Shown: piece after piece, positions 45,367-53,690 of the stretch
Layout of the letters: each line of letters opens with the position of its first letter
Position numbering within the stretch: the stretch's first letter is position 1
Assembly: GCA_034180345.1 (NCBI GenBank)
Contig: JAXFOQ010000020.1
Location: forward strand, 38,263 to 102,262
DNA from: RGIG5681 sp034180345
GTDB taxonomy: Bacteria > Bacillota_I > Bacilli_A > Erysipelotrichales > Erysipelotrichaceae
Length of the DNA: 64,000 nt
Direction of reading: 5' to 3'
Notes under the pieces: model-generated
The model's database searches: none
Seen by the model: the letters and a program-made list of their open reading frames with translations, nothing else
What the model was told of the DNA's origin: nothing
Position numbers and translations under genes: made by a program

Positions 45367-46260
45367 TTACCACTCTAATACTTCAACTTCTAAATTAAGT
45401 TCAATATTAAATTTATCTTTAACATCCTTTTTAACTTTATCCACAACCAATAAAAAATCTTTGGCGGTACCATTTTTAGCATTCAAAATAAAATTACAAT
45501 GTTTATCGCTTACAAGAATATCGTTTAAACGATAACCACGATTGCCAGTTTCATCAATAAGCCTCCAGCTAAAATCATTTTCAGGATTTTTAAAACAAGA
45601 ACCACAGCTAGGCATATTTTGTGGTTGTGTCGCTATTCGCTTAGCTCGGCGCTTATCCATTAAGTCCTTAATATCTTCCTTATTCGATACATCCAAGCTA
45701 AAGCGTGCAGCTACTATAATCCAATCACGGTGTTCTTTAAAGATTGAATGGCGATAACTAAAGCCTAGCTCATCTTTATTCATCAAGACAAGTTCGCTAT
45801 CTTTAAGTACCAAAACATCAATCAAAATATCTTTAATTTCTTTTTTATAAGCACCAGCATTCATAAAAATAAGACCACCGATACTACCTGGAATACCACT
45901 GATAAATTCCAATCCCGAAAGATTATTTTCCATTGCCAGTTGAGCAAGTCTGATGGCACTAACACCAGCTTCGGCATAGATCTCATTTTGTGCAATTTTT
46001 ATATCTTTGAGTTTACCCAAATTAATTACAATACCCTCAAATTTATTATCTGATGCCAAGACATTAGAACCGTTACCAATTACAAGATAAGGTATCTTAT
46101 TTGTTTTTATGTAGCTCATTAAAGCCTTAAGTTCTTCAATGCTATTAGGTTTAACAAGATAATCAATAGCCCCACCAATTCTAAGTGTTGTTATCTTTTT
46201 AAATGATGAATTTTCAATCACCTCACCATATTTACGCAATTCATTAATATCAATCATCAT
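45367..46260 (-). CDS. murB: UDP-N-acetylenolpyruvoylglucosamine reductase
   Basis: A 297-residue flavoenzyme that makes UDP-N-acetylmuramate. FAD-binding VIGNGSNVLASD, SGIPGSIGGLIFMNAGAY, YRHSIF and QNMPSCGSCFKNP, with a C-terminal Glu in LEVEVLEW, place it in the type IIb group common in Gram-positives. The start overlaps the murG stop by 4 bases. Together with murG and ftsW this shows that the organism makes peptidoglycan. Confidence 0.95.
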   Translation of the reverse strand: MMIDINELRKYGEVIENSSFKKITTLRIGGAIDYLVKPNSIEELKALMSYIKTNKIPYLVIGNGSNVLASDNKFEGIVINLGKLKDIKIAQNEIYAEAGVSAIRLAQLAMENNLSGLEFISGIPGSIGGLIFMNAGAYKKEIKDILIDVLVLKDSELVLMNKDELGFSYRHSIFKEHRDWIIVAARFSLDVSNKEDIKDLMDKRRAKRIATQPQNMPSCGSCFKNPENDFSWRLIDETGNRGYRLNDILVSDKHCNFILNAKNGTAKDFLLVVDKVKKDVKDKFNIELNLEVEVLEW

Positions 46261-47303
46261 CTTGTAACCTCTTCTATCATTCTTTCAAGTGCATCCTTCT
46301 TAGCAAATTTTAAACTATTGGCCCTCAAATCATTCAATTTATCCTCATCAAAGATAACTGATTTAATTAAGTTATTAAAATGCTCAACATTCATCTTACC
46401 TTCTTCCAATAACAAGGCGGCATTCTTTTCGCCAAGTTCCAAGGCATTAAAATATTGGTGATTATTCGCAACATAGGGACTTGGAATCATAATCGAAGCA
46501 ACGCCGATACTGGTAATTTCGCTAATAGTTGTAGCTCCAGCTCTACTGACCAAAAGATCGCAGATACCCATAAGTTTATAGCCATCAACCCTTTCTACCA
46601 CTCTAACCTTGGCATTTTGATATGCTTGATAATTTTTAATATAGTTACTGCCACAGGCATAAATAATTTGATAATCTTCATCAAAGTCTTTTAGAAACTT
46701 TTGCATAAAATTATCAACACTCATACTTCCAAGTGAACCAAAGAACATCAAAACCGTCTTCATCTGATGATCTAAATTAAATTCATCAAAATAAGCCTCA
46801 TCAGCTTCATTAACTTTCAATGAACTTTGAGGATTGCCATAGACAAAAAGATGCTTATTTTTAAAATATTTCAGATTATGCTCCATTGAACAAAATACTC
46901 CATCAACAAATCTATCAAGCAAAAGATTAGCCTTTCCTGGTATTGAGTTTTGTTCATGAATATAAGTCTTAATATGGCGATTTTTAGCTGCTAAAATAAT
47001 TGGAACACTGATATAATTACCAAAACCAATCACCAAATCATAGCCCTTAACAATTTTTTTAGCCTTAAAATAATTAGTCATAAAAGAGCCAAGGCCCTTA
47101 AACTTACCCAAAATACCACCATTAAAATTATCAATATCTAAACCGATAAATTTATAACCACGCTCAGGAATAATATCTTTTTCCATGCGGTTAAGTGAAC
47201 CAATAAAATCAACATTGTGATTTTTCATAACCAAACCATCAGCCAAGGTAAGGGCTGGGTAGATGTGTCCGCCAGTACCACCAGCACAAATTAATATACG
47301 CAT
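46257..47303 (-). CDS. murG: UDP-N-acetylglucosamine transferase MurG
   Basis: A 348-residue membrane-associated glycosyltransferase that converts lipid I to lipid II. N-terminal ICAGGTGGHIYPAL, YIHEQNSIPGKAN and the C-terminal LVSRAGATTISEI match the family. First gene of murG-murB-ftsQ. No ribosome site; TGTTATAAT ends 6 bases before the ATG. Confidence 0.95.
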   Translation of the reverse strand: MRILICAGGTGGHIYPALTLADGLVMKNHNVDFIGSLNRMEKDIIPERGYKFIGLDIDNFNGGILGKFKGLGSFMTNYFKAKKIVKGYDLVIGFGNYISVPIILAAKNRHIKTYIHEQNSIPGKANLLLDRFVDGVFCSMEHNLKYFKNKHLFVYGNPQSSLKVNEADEAYFDEFNLDHQMKTVLMFFGSLGSMSVDNFMQKFLKDFDEDYQIIYACGSNYIKNYQAYQNAKVRVVERVDGYKLMGICDLLVSRAGATTISEITSIGVASIMIPSPYVANNHQYFNALELGEKNAALLLEEGKMNVEHFNNLIKSVIFDEDKLNDLRANSLKFAKKDALERMIEEVTR

Positions 47304-47309
47304 AAATTA

Positions 47310-47318
47310 ATTATAACA
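47310..47318 (-). promoter_or_regulatory. Leaderless extended -10 promoter of murG
   Basis: TGTTATAAT on the minus strand (perfect extended -10), exactly 6 bases before the ATG at 47303. Confidence 0.68.
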
Positions 47319-47336
47319 TTATCAAAACTATATCGT

Positions 47337-48581
47337 TTATAAATCGGCAGCATTCTTAGGCATTTTTTTCACAAAGTAAAAACCAATACCAAGTAGCACA
47401 ATAAGAGCAGCCACTCCAATTCTAGTGCTACCAGTAATTTGTGTAACCACTCCAATTAATAAGGTACCTGTAAAAGCAGCGCCCTTGCCGAAAATATCAA
47501 ACATACCAAAAAATTCATTAGAATTTTCCTTAGGCACTAATCGTGAAAAATAACTGCGTGATAACGATTGAATACCACCTTGAAAAACAGCCACACAAAC
47601 TGCTAAAAACCAAAATTCCCAAGCCTGATCAAGCTGTAAGGCAAACAAGACGATTAAAATATAACCAATGATGCTAAATTCAATGAGCTTTCTGGTCTTA
47701 ATCTTTTTAGATAAATAACCAAATAATAAGGCAAATGGAAAGGCGATGATCTGAGTCAAAAGCAAGGCTAAAAGTAAGTCAGTATCACCAATACCAACAT
47801 CCTTACCATATGATGTAGCCATTTCAATGATGGTAAACACCCCATCAATATAAAAAAAATATGCCAACATAAAAGTCCAAATCGCACGATTTTGTTTAAC
47901 TTTTTCAATCGAGCGCTTAAAACCACTAACAATCGTTTTAAAACTATGTCGTTCAAGCTTTTCACGATAATATACTTGTTTATAGTTTCTTAATAAAGGT
48001 ATCGTACATAATATCCACCACAAAGCAATCAACATAAAAGAAACGATCGTTCCCAAAGAAGCATCAATGCCAACCTTATCACCCTTCAATATTAATGCCA
48101 AACATAAAATAAAGGGTATGCAACTACCGATATATCCCCAAGCATAGCCACTGGCTGAAACACGATCACTGCGATTATTGGTGGTAACATCTGTAAGCAT
48201 GGCATCATAAAAAATTAGGCTTCCTGAATAACCGCTTTTAGCAATCAGAAATACCAATAAAAAGGCTAACCAGTGATTGATAAGTCCTAAAACAGCACAA
48301 CCAATAACCCCTACTGCTAAACAAAAGAGAAAAAAATATTTCTTACGACCCTTTTCATCTGCCATGCGTCCAAGTATCGGTCCTAAAACCGCTAAAATTA
48401 ATGTTGAAATTGACAATGTATAGCTCCAATAAGCAGTCGACATCGCATTTGATATTCCAGCATCAGTCGCAATATTTTTGAAAAAAATTGGTACAATGGT
48501 TGCTGATATTAAAATAAAAGCTGAATTACCGACATCATATAGTATCCAATCTTTTTCCAGCTTTGTCAGTTTATCTCTCAT
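47337..48581 (-). CDS. MFS transporter, Atg22-like UMF1 family
   Basis: A ~414-residue membrane protein with about 12 hydrophobic spans. The opening DWILYDVGNSAFILISATIV and GPILGRMADEKGRKKY (MFS loop 2-3 motif) are typical of the UMF1/Atg22-like family, whose yeast founder exports amino acids from the vacuole. Substrate unknown. ATG 48581 (MRDKLTK) is chosen because GGAGG lies 5 bases before it; the longer open frame back to 48671 has no ribosome site and unlike composition. Confidence 0.85.
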   Translation of the reverse strand: MRDKLTKLEKDWILYDVGNSAFILISATIVPIFFKNIATDAGISNAMSTAYWSYTLSISTLILAVLGPILGRMADEKGRKKYFFLFCLAVGVIGCAVLGLINHWLAFLLVFLIAKSGYSGSLIFYDAMLTDVTTNNRSDRVSASGYAWGYIGSCIPFILCLALILKGDKVGIDASLGTIVSFMLIALWWILCTIPLLRNYKQVYYREKLERHSFKTIVSGFKRSIEKVKQNRAIWTFMLAYFFYIDGVFTIIEMATSYGKDVGIGDTDLLLALLLTQIIAFPFALLFGYLSKKIKTRKLIEFSIIGYILIVLFALQLDQAWEFWFLAVCVAVFQGGIQSLSRSYFSRLVPKENSNEFFGMFDIFGKGAAFTGTLLIGVVTQITGSTRIGVAALIVLLGIGFYFVKKMPKNAADL

Positions 48582-48732
48582 CATTACCTCCGCATGTAAA
48601 TGATTATCATACCAATTCATCATAAAGCAATTTTTTAATCGCCGCAACTTATTAAGCAAATTTAGTGGCAACCATTACTCAATAATTTTATATTTGTATC
48701 TAATTATCTTTTAATTATTTTTATTATTTATA

Positions 48733-48741
48733 TGTTAAGAT
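48733..48741 (+). promoter_or_regulatory. Leaderless extended -10 promoter of the phospholipase-C-like gene
   Basis: TGT followed by TAAGAT, exactly 6 bases before the ATG at 48748; no Shine-Dalgarno site. Confidence 0.5.
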
Positions 48742-48747
48742 ATACAT

Positions 48748-49653
48748 ATGCCTGCTGCTACAACACATTTAGAATGTTCTAAGGATATTTACGAACAATT
48801 AGATAAGCATATTAAAAGTAAGATAAGCAATATTAATTTATATTACCTTGGCGCTCAAGGACCTGATATTTTCTTTTTTGAAAAATTCGGTCTAGGTAAT
48901 AAACTTAAAAGAATTGGTAATTATATGCACCAATACCAAATATATCCCATCATCAAATATATGGAAGGCTATACCAAAGATATTGATCCTGATTTATATT
49001 CATATTTTTGTGGCTATTTAACCCACTATGCCTTAGATTCTTATGCCCATCCCATCGTTTATAATCGTAGTGTTTATGGTAATCTTGGCAACGATCCAGA
49101 ATTAACCATTCATTTTAGAATTGAAGCTTTTTATGATAAATATGTCCTCAATCAAAAAAATCGTGATATTACAAGTTTTGATACTGATAAATCACTTACC
49201 ATCAGTAAAAACGATGCTTTAAAACTGGCTAAAATGTACCAACAATTATTTAAAGATTTACTAAATCAAGATATTAAAATTAAATCATTGACCAATACTT
49301 TTAATCATATTCCGAAAGTTCTGAGTTTTTTAAAGCCTAATTCATATCTAAAATATAAATTATTATTTCTGATTGAAAAATTAATCATGCCCAACCACCT
49401 GGCAACATCATTAATGCTTTATCATGACTTTGGTAAAAATAATGACTTTGTCTTAAATTCAAATAACGAAGCCTTTATCAATGTCAAAGACTCTAATATT
49501 ATTTATACCGATTCATTTGATCAACTATATTCAAAAGGCATCACCAAAGCAAAAAGGATTATCGCTAATCCTTTAAATAAAGATGAATATCAATTAGACT
49601 TTGAGGGTAATCCACTAAGTCCTGAAATTAATTTTAAAGATTATAAATCATAA
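48748..49653 (+). CDS. Zinc-dependent phospholipase C family protein
   Basis: A 301-residue protein with the Zn_dep_PLPC pattern: PAATTHLECSKDIYEQ, YLGAQGPDIFFF (metal Asp), YMHQYQIYP and CGYLTHYALDSYAHP (His/Asp metal ligands). There is no signal peptide, so unlike secreted clostridial phospholipase C it should be intracellular; the substrate is unknown and may be a phosphoester other than a phospholipid. Transcribed alone, from a leaderless-type promoter to a terminator that lies inside the convergent HAD gene. Confidence 0.78.
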   Translation: MPAATTHLECSKDIYEQLDKHIKSKISNINLYYLGAQGPDIFFFEKFGLGNKLKRIGNYMHQYQIYPIIKYMEGYTKDIDPDLYSYFCGYLTHYALDSYAHPIVYNRSVYGNLGNDPELTIHFRIEAFYDKYVLNQKNRDITSFDTDKSLTISKNDALKLAKMYQQLFKDLLNQDIKIKSLTNTFNHIPKVLSFLKPNSYLKYKLLFLIEKLIMPNHLATSLMLYHDFGKNNDFVLNSNNEAFINVKDSNIIYTDSFDQLYSKGITKAKRIIANPLNKDEYQLDFEGNPLSPEINFKDYKS

Positions 49654-50441
49654 GGCTTAATTAAGCCTTTTTTTAGTAAGTATTCGTAAACACCATCTTC
49701 ACTAACACTTGTGGTATGATATTTGGCAATAGCCTTTAATTCCTTACAACCATTGGCCATACAAACACCCTCACCAACATATTGCAACATTTCAATATCA
49801 TTAAATCCATCCCCAAAGGCCATAGTATCTTCAAGATTTATTCCCAACTTTTCAACCAACTTTTTAATACCGTAGGCCTTATTGGTATTTTTGATATTAA
49901 TATCACAAGAATGGTAGCCATGATGTTCAGCCAAATCGAAACAATCTTCAAATTCATGTTTAACCATTTCAAATTGTTCATACTTATCATATGCCAACAT
50001 TGCGATGTTGGGCCTAATATCATTCAAAATAAATTGATCATTAAAACACTTAGGTATTAACCAATTATCGATAAATTCCAAGTGTTTAGGACTCTTTGTA
50101 GATTGCGTATAACAATGAATAATATCTTCAAGATAATAGACAAAATTATGCTTATTCGCAAAGTCTTCAATATGCTTCATTTGTTTATAGGTGAAGTAAT
50201 CTTCAGAGATAATTTCATGATTAAAATAAACAAATGAACCATTGGCTAAAATAAAACCATCATATTCAATCTCTAAGATTTCATTATTTATTAAAGGCAT
50301 ATGACGACCACTACATATCAAAACTTTATGACCATTATCACGCAAAGATTTAACAGCGTGCTTTATTTTTAAACTCAATGACGGATATGATTTATTTTGG
50401 TCTAAAATTGTGCCGTCAATATCTAAGAATATATATTTCAT
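49641..50441 (-). CDS. Cof-type HAD-IIB phosphatase
   Basis: A 266-residue haloacid dehalogenase phosphatase. The nucleophile Asp7 and Asp9 lie in FLDIDGTILDQ, the middle cap is of the IIB type, and AFGDGFNDIEML holds the metal-binding Asp residues. Such enzymes hydrolyse sugar phosphates or flavin nucleotides; the substrate cannot be told. Its last codons (KKGLIKP) are formed by the terminator of the convergent gene. Start overlaps the M18 peptidase stop by 4 bases. Confidence 0.88.
   Translation of the reverse strand: MKYIFLDIDGTILDQNKSYPSLSLKIKHAVKSLRDNGHKVLICSGRHMPLINNEILEIEYDGFILANGSFVYFNHEIISEDYFTYKQMKHIEDFANKHNFVYYLEDIIHCYTQSTKSPKHLEFIDNWLIPKCFNDQFILNDIRPNIAMLAYDKYEQFEMVKHEFEDCFDLAEHHGYHSCDINIKNTNKAYGIKKLVEKLGINLEDTMAFGDGFNDIEMLQYVGEGVCMANGCKELKAIAKYHTTSVSEDGVYEYLLKKGLIKPYDL
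49652..49675 (+). terminator. Terminator of the phospholipase-C-like gene, inside HAD coding sequence
   Basis: The palindrome AAGGCTTAATTAAGCCTT runs into seven T and begins with the last bases of the plus-strand stop codon. Read on the minus strand it encodes the C-terminal KKGLIKP of the HAD protein. Confidence 0.85.
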
Positions 50442-51712
50442 ATACTTATTGTCCCATCATCATTATTGATAATTTTAGTCTGATAAAATTCTGACAAGGC
50501 CCTAATCATATCTTCCCAATCATGACTACCGCAGGTTTCAAGACTTGAATGCATCGCCAGTTGTGGCAGACCGATATCAATGCTTCTTAATGATACATGG
50601 GCATTAGAGATATTACCCAAGGTTGAACCCCCTCTTAAATCAGCACGGTTGGTAAAAAATTGATAAGGTATTGACACTCTATTTAAAATAGTTGTAAATA
50701 AGGCTACACTCAAGGCATCGCTGGTATATGCTTGATTGGCATGATATTTAATTACCAAGCCCTTATTGATATAAGCATGATTAATACGATCGCTGTATTC
50801 TGGATGATTAGGATGATGGGCATGGGCATTATCGGCACTGATAAGTAAACTGTTGTCAATTAGTTCAAGATAATCCAAGCCTAAGTCATCGCTAATTTTA
50901 GTTAAATAATCAAACATAAGGGTACTATCAGCACCCTGTGCTGTTAAAGAACCAACTTCTTCATTATCAAAACTGACATATACATTGATATTTTCCTTGC
51001 ATTCAGTAGTAATAAAGGCTTCTAAAGATGTTAAGGCGCAACCAAGATTATCAATATGAAATGCTGATAACAACTCATTATCAAGACCCCAAGTATAGGC
51101 ATCAATTCTAGGATAGAGGTATAAATCATAGCTTAATACCTCACCTTCAAGTCCACACTTATCGCTAATAAAACTATTAAAATCCAATTTATCCCCCAAA
51201 CCTAAAAGCGGGATTAAATCATCTTTAGGATTATATTTATAACCATTATTAATATCACGGTTCATATGAATTGCTACATTGGGGATCAATAATAAATTCT
51301 CTTTGATATTAACGATATTAATTTTAATACCCTTAGCACTCCTTGTAATAACCCTTCCTGCCAAAGATAATGGACGATCTAACCATGTGGACATAATCAT
51401 TCCACCATAGCCTTCGGTATTGAGCTTCAAATAACCATCAGAAACAATAAGTGCTTCAGGTTTAAGTTTAAAACTCGGGCAATCCAAATGACTGGCAACA
51501 ATATTAAAGCCACCCTTTTTAAAATTCTCACCAATATTAAAAGCCATAATTGATGAATTATTCTTAGTTACATAATACTTGCCACCATAAATAATCTTTT
51601 CATTAGCCTTTAAACGATGATAACCGTTAATTTCTAACACTTCCACAATATTTTTAGTCGCATTAAAGGCGGTCGGACTATCATTTAATAATTCTAAGTT
51701 CTTCTTTTTCAT
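50438..51712 (-). CDS. M18 family aminopeptidase
   Basis: A 424-residue dinuclear zinc aminopeptidase. The metal ligands are in VASHLDCPSFKLKP (His, then Asp nearby), SFDNEEVGSLTAQGA (Glu pair), SADNAHAHHPNHPEY and the final AMHSSLET. These cytosolic enzymes release acidic or neutral N-terminal residues. ATG 51712 is used because AAAGGGAG precedes it; the open frame runs 42 bases further upstream, over the ybaK end. It is in an operon with the HAD gene. Confidence 0.93.
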   Translation of the reverse strand: MKKKNLELLNDSPTAFNATKNIVEVLEINGYHRLKANEKIIYGGKYYVTKNNSSIMAFNIGENFKKGGFNIVASHLDCPSFKLKPEALIVSDGYLKLNTEGYGGMIMSTWLDRPLSLAGRVITRSAKGIKINIVNIKENLLLIPNVAIHMNRDINNGYKYNPKDDLIPLLGLGDKLDFNSFISDKCGLEGEVLSYDLYLYPRIDAYTWGLDNELLSAFHIDNLGCALTSLEAFITTECKENINVYVSFDNEEVGSLTAQGADSTLMFDYLTKISDDLGLDYLELIDNSLLISADNAHAHHPNHPEYSDRINHAYINKGLVIKYHANQAYTSDALSVALFTTILNRVSIPYQFFTNRADLRGGSTLGNISNAHVSLRSIDIGLPQLAMHSSLETCGSHDWEDMIRALSEFYQTKIINNDDGTISI

Positions 51713-51713
51713 C

Positions 51714-52181
51714 TTACTCCCTTTCACGGCAAATATCGCCATATTCAAAATCAATCAATTGGTGAATATCATCAGGATTAATCAACACATGTTTACCCCT
51801 TAGTCCTGCTGAGATTATGATTTTAGCACATTGACGAGCACGGATGTCAAAAAAAGTCATAAATTTCTTCTTCATTCCAATTGGACTACAACCACCATGT
51901 ATATAGCCAACAGTATTGAGTAAATCCTTTTGTTTAAGCATTTCAATACTTTTGGTATTCGCAAGTTTGGCAGCCTTTTTTAAGTCCAATTCATTTTCAG
52001 AATCTAAGACAAAAATCACAATTTTATTTTCTTTAGTTACCGTAACTAAAGTCTTATAGACTAATTTTAAAGGTAAATTTAATATTTCCGCAATATCCTT
52101 AGCACTATATTCATCTTGATATTCAAATTCTAAAAATTCATAGGGAATTTTAAATTTATCTAATATTCTAGTAATAATCAT
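51714..52181 (-). CDS. ybaK: Cys-tRNA(Pro)/aminoacyl-tRNA deacylase YbaK
   Basis: A 155-residue trans-editing domain. YKTLVTVTKENKIVIFVL and GYIHGGCSPIGMKKK (with the conserved Lys region and GxxSP loop) match YbaK/EbsC, which hydrolyses Cys-tRNA(Pro). The length is usual. Its ATG overlaps the stop of the small membrane protein gene by 4 bases. Confidence 0.92.
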   Translation of the reverse strand: MIITRILDKFKIPYEFLEFEYQDEYSAKDIAEILNLPLKLVYKTLVTVTKENKIVIFVLDSENELDLKKAAKLANTKSIEMLKQKDLLNTVGYIHGGCSPIGMKKKFMTFFDIRARQCAKIIISAGLRGKHVLINPDDIHQLIDFEYGDICRERE

Positions 52182-52390
52182 TTTTTACCTCTTTGATAGG
52201 CCTTATAACCATTGATTAAAATAATCACCAGCAACGGATTAACAAGCACCAAGCAAAATAGATAAAAGATAACTTTATAGTATTGATTTTGAACTAATAA
52301 ATATTTATCCACCAACAAATATTCTAATAAAAATAACAATAAATAATAAGTGATAACCTTAATAAAATAAATCAATAATTCTTTTTTCAT
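52178..52390 (-). CDS. Small membrane protein of unknown function
   Basis: 70 residues with two hydrophobic spans (about 6-26 and 40-58) and a basic tail (YKAYQRGKK). I do not recognise a family. It is probably real: it starts 2 bases after the repressor stop codon and overlaps ybaK as ATGA, so it is fully embedded in the operon. No ribosome site of its own is visible, so translation would depend on coupling to the upstream gene. Confidence 0.6.
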   Translation of the reverse strand: MKKELLIYFIKVITYYLLLFLLEYLLVDKYLLVQNQYYKVIFYLFCLVLVNPLLVIILINGYKAYQRGKK

Positions 52391-52392
52391 AA

Positions 52393-52989
52393 CTATAATT
52401 TTGTTTTAACATGGATGGCCTTGGCGATAATTTTAAGCTGATCGGCATTTTCGAAATAACGATTATCAACATCATCATTATCGGCAATTAAAACAATTCC
52501 TCCTTTTTCATACTTAATTCTTTTGATTGTAAATTCATCTTCATTAATTTGAAATAGACCAATTTCATTATCTTCAAGATGGTACTGTTTTCTAAATAAT
52601 ACTAAATCATTTTCAAAGATATGAGCATTAATCATCGAATCACCGATAATCCGAAGATAAAAATATTCACCATTATTAACTTCATGGCTAGAAACAATCT
52701 CAAATTCATCATAACTATTTTGAGCATAGGCATCAAAACCAGCTTTGACATCGCCTAAAATTGGTATTTTTAAATGGGTATCATTGACAATATCGCTATT
52801 AAGTAAGCTATCAACATCGATATTAAAATATCTAGCCAACTCAATTAATTTATTCATTTTAGGAAGGGATGTACCATCTTCCCATTTTTGAATTGTCGTA
52901 AAATTTTTATAACCTAAATAATTAGCTAAATCATTTTGACTCAAGTTATTTTTCTTTCTCAAATATCTTAAATTACTTTTAAAATACAC
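52393..52989 (-). CDS. LexA-like repressor (XRE helix-turn-helix plus S24 peptidase)
   Basis: 198 residues. The N-terminal XRE-type helix-turn-helix (LRKKNNLSQNDLANYLGY, residues 10-27; IQKWEDGTSLP) is joined to a self-cleaving S24 domain: cleavage site Ala83-Gly84 (GDVKAGF), nucleophile Ser118 (GDSMI) and general base Lys156 (FTIKR). All catalytic parts are intact, so RecA-stimulated autocleavage as in LexA or phage CI is plausible. No phage genes are near. The start is a GTG with TATAAT ending 6 bases before it. First gene of repressor-membrane protein-ybaK-M18-HAD. Confidence 0.85.
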   Translation of the reverse strand: MYFKSNLRYLRKKNNLSQNDLANYLGYKNFTTIQKWEDGTSLPKMNKLIELARYFNIDVDSLLNSDIVNDTHLKIPILGDVKAGFDAYAQNSYDEFEIVSSHEVNNGEYFYLRIIGDSMINAHIFENDLVLFRKQYHLEDNEIGLFQINEDEFTIKRIKYEKGGIVLIADNDDVDNRYFENADQLKIIAKAIHVKTKL

Positions 52990-52995
52990 ACTTAA

Positions 52996-53001
52996 ATTAT
53001 A
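52996..53001 (-). promoter_or_regulatory. Leaderless promoter of the S24 repressor operon
   Basis: A perfect TATAAT on the minus strand, exactly 6 bases before the GTG at 52989. The box lies inside the palindrome AATTATAATT, a possible autoregulatory operator. Confidence 0.55.
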
Positions 53002-53030
53002 ATTCCTTAACTATTTTTTGCCAATAAATA

Positions 53031-53690
53031 CTAAAATATAATTTCACCACCGACAATATTAATCGGTTTTTTAATTTTAATCTGAGTATTAGTACCACTA
53101 CCCTTTTTAATTTTTAATAAAACTCTAATAGCATTTTCACGATTATGTTCATAAACAAACTGCATTTCCATAATCTTGTATTTATATTTAACACAACAAT
53201 ACATCAATTCCTGTAATCTTATCGTTGGATAAATCATGAATATTTCACCATTATCCTTAAGCAGTCGGCTAAAGACCTTAAATAGTTCCTCAAGTTTTAA
53301 TTCATCATCAAACATCGATCTTTGACATAATTCATTCTTCTTGATGGCACCACTAATAAAATAAGGGGGATTAGTAACAATATAATCGAATTGTTCGTGA
53401 GTAAAATCTTGAATCCTAGCGTTATAAAGCCTGGCATTGTCAAAGGTTTTCAAATTCTTCTTTGCAACTTCAATATTACGACAATCAATATCCACACCAA
53501 CCATTTTTTCAGGTTTAAAAAATGAAGCATAAACCAGTAATGCTCCACTACCAGTTCCAATATCTAAAATAGTCTTGTTATTGCGTAATTTTAAAAATTT
53601 ACCCAATAAGGCGGTATCGCTATTCACATGATAACCATCTTCAAGTTGTAAAAATTCAAAATCAGTAAATTTCAAATAATCTTTATTCAT
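53031..53690 (-). CDS. tRNA1(Val) A37 N6-methyltransferase TrmN6-like
   Basis: A 219-residue SAM-dependent methylase: ILDIGTGSGALLVYAS (SAM loop), VGVDIDCRNIEVAKKN and the N6-adenine motif VTNPPYF. The family (YfiC/TrmN6) modifies A37 of tRNA-Val in E. coli; the tRNA target here is inferred. It overlaps the sensor kinase gene by 8 bases and is the last gene of the dnaE operon. Confidence 0.85.
   Translation of the reverse strand: MNKDYLKFTDFEFLQLEDGYHVNSDTALLGKFLKLRNNKTILDIGTGSGALLVYASFFKPEKMVGVDIDCRNIEVAKKNLKTFDNARLYNARIQDFTHEQFDYIVTNPPYFISGAIKKNELCQRSMFDDELKLEELFKVFSRLLKDNGEIFMIYPTIRLQELMYCCVKYKYKIMEMQFVYEHNRENAIRVLLKIKKGSGTNTQIKIKKPINIVGGEIIF

Noticed and set aside
48582..48671. N-terminal extension of the MFS protein (30 codons)
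   Set aside because: No ribosome site at the upstream ATG, while GGAGG sits at correct spacing before the ATG at 48581; the extension has no family match.
52393..52989. Prophage CI repressor
   Set aside because: No integrase, excisionase or phage structural genes lie nearby; all neighbours are ordinary chromosomal genes.
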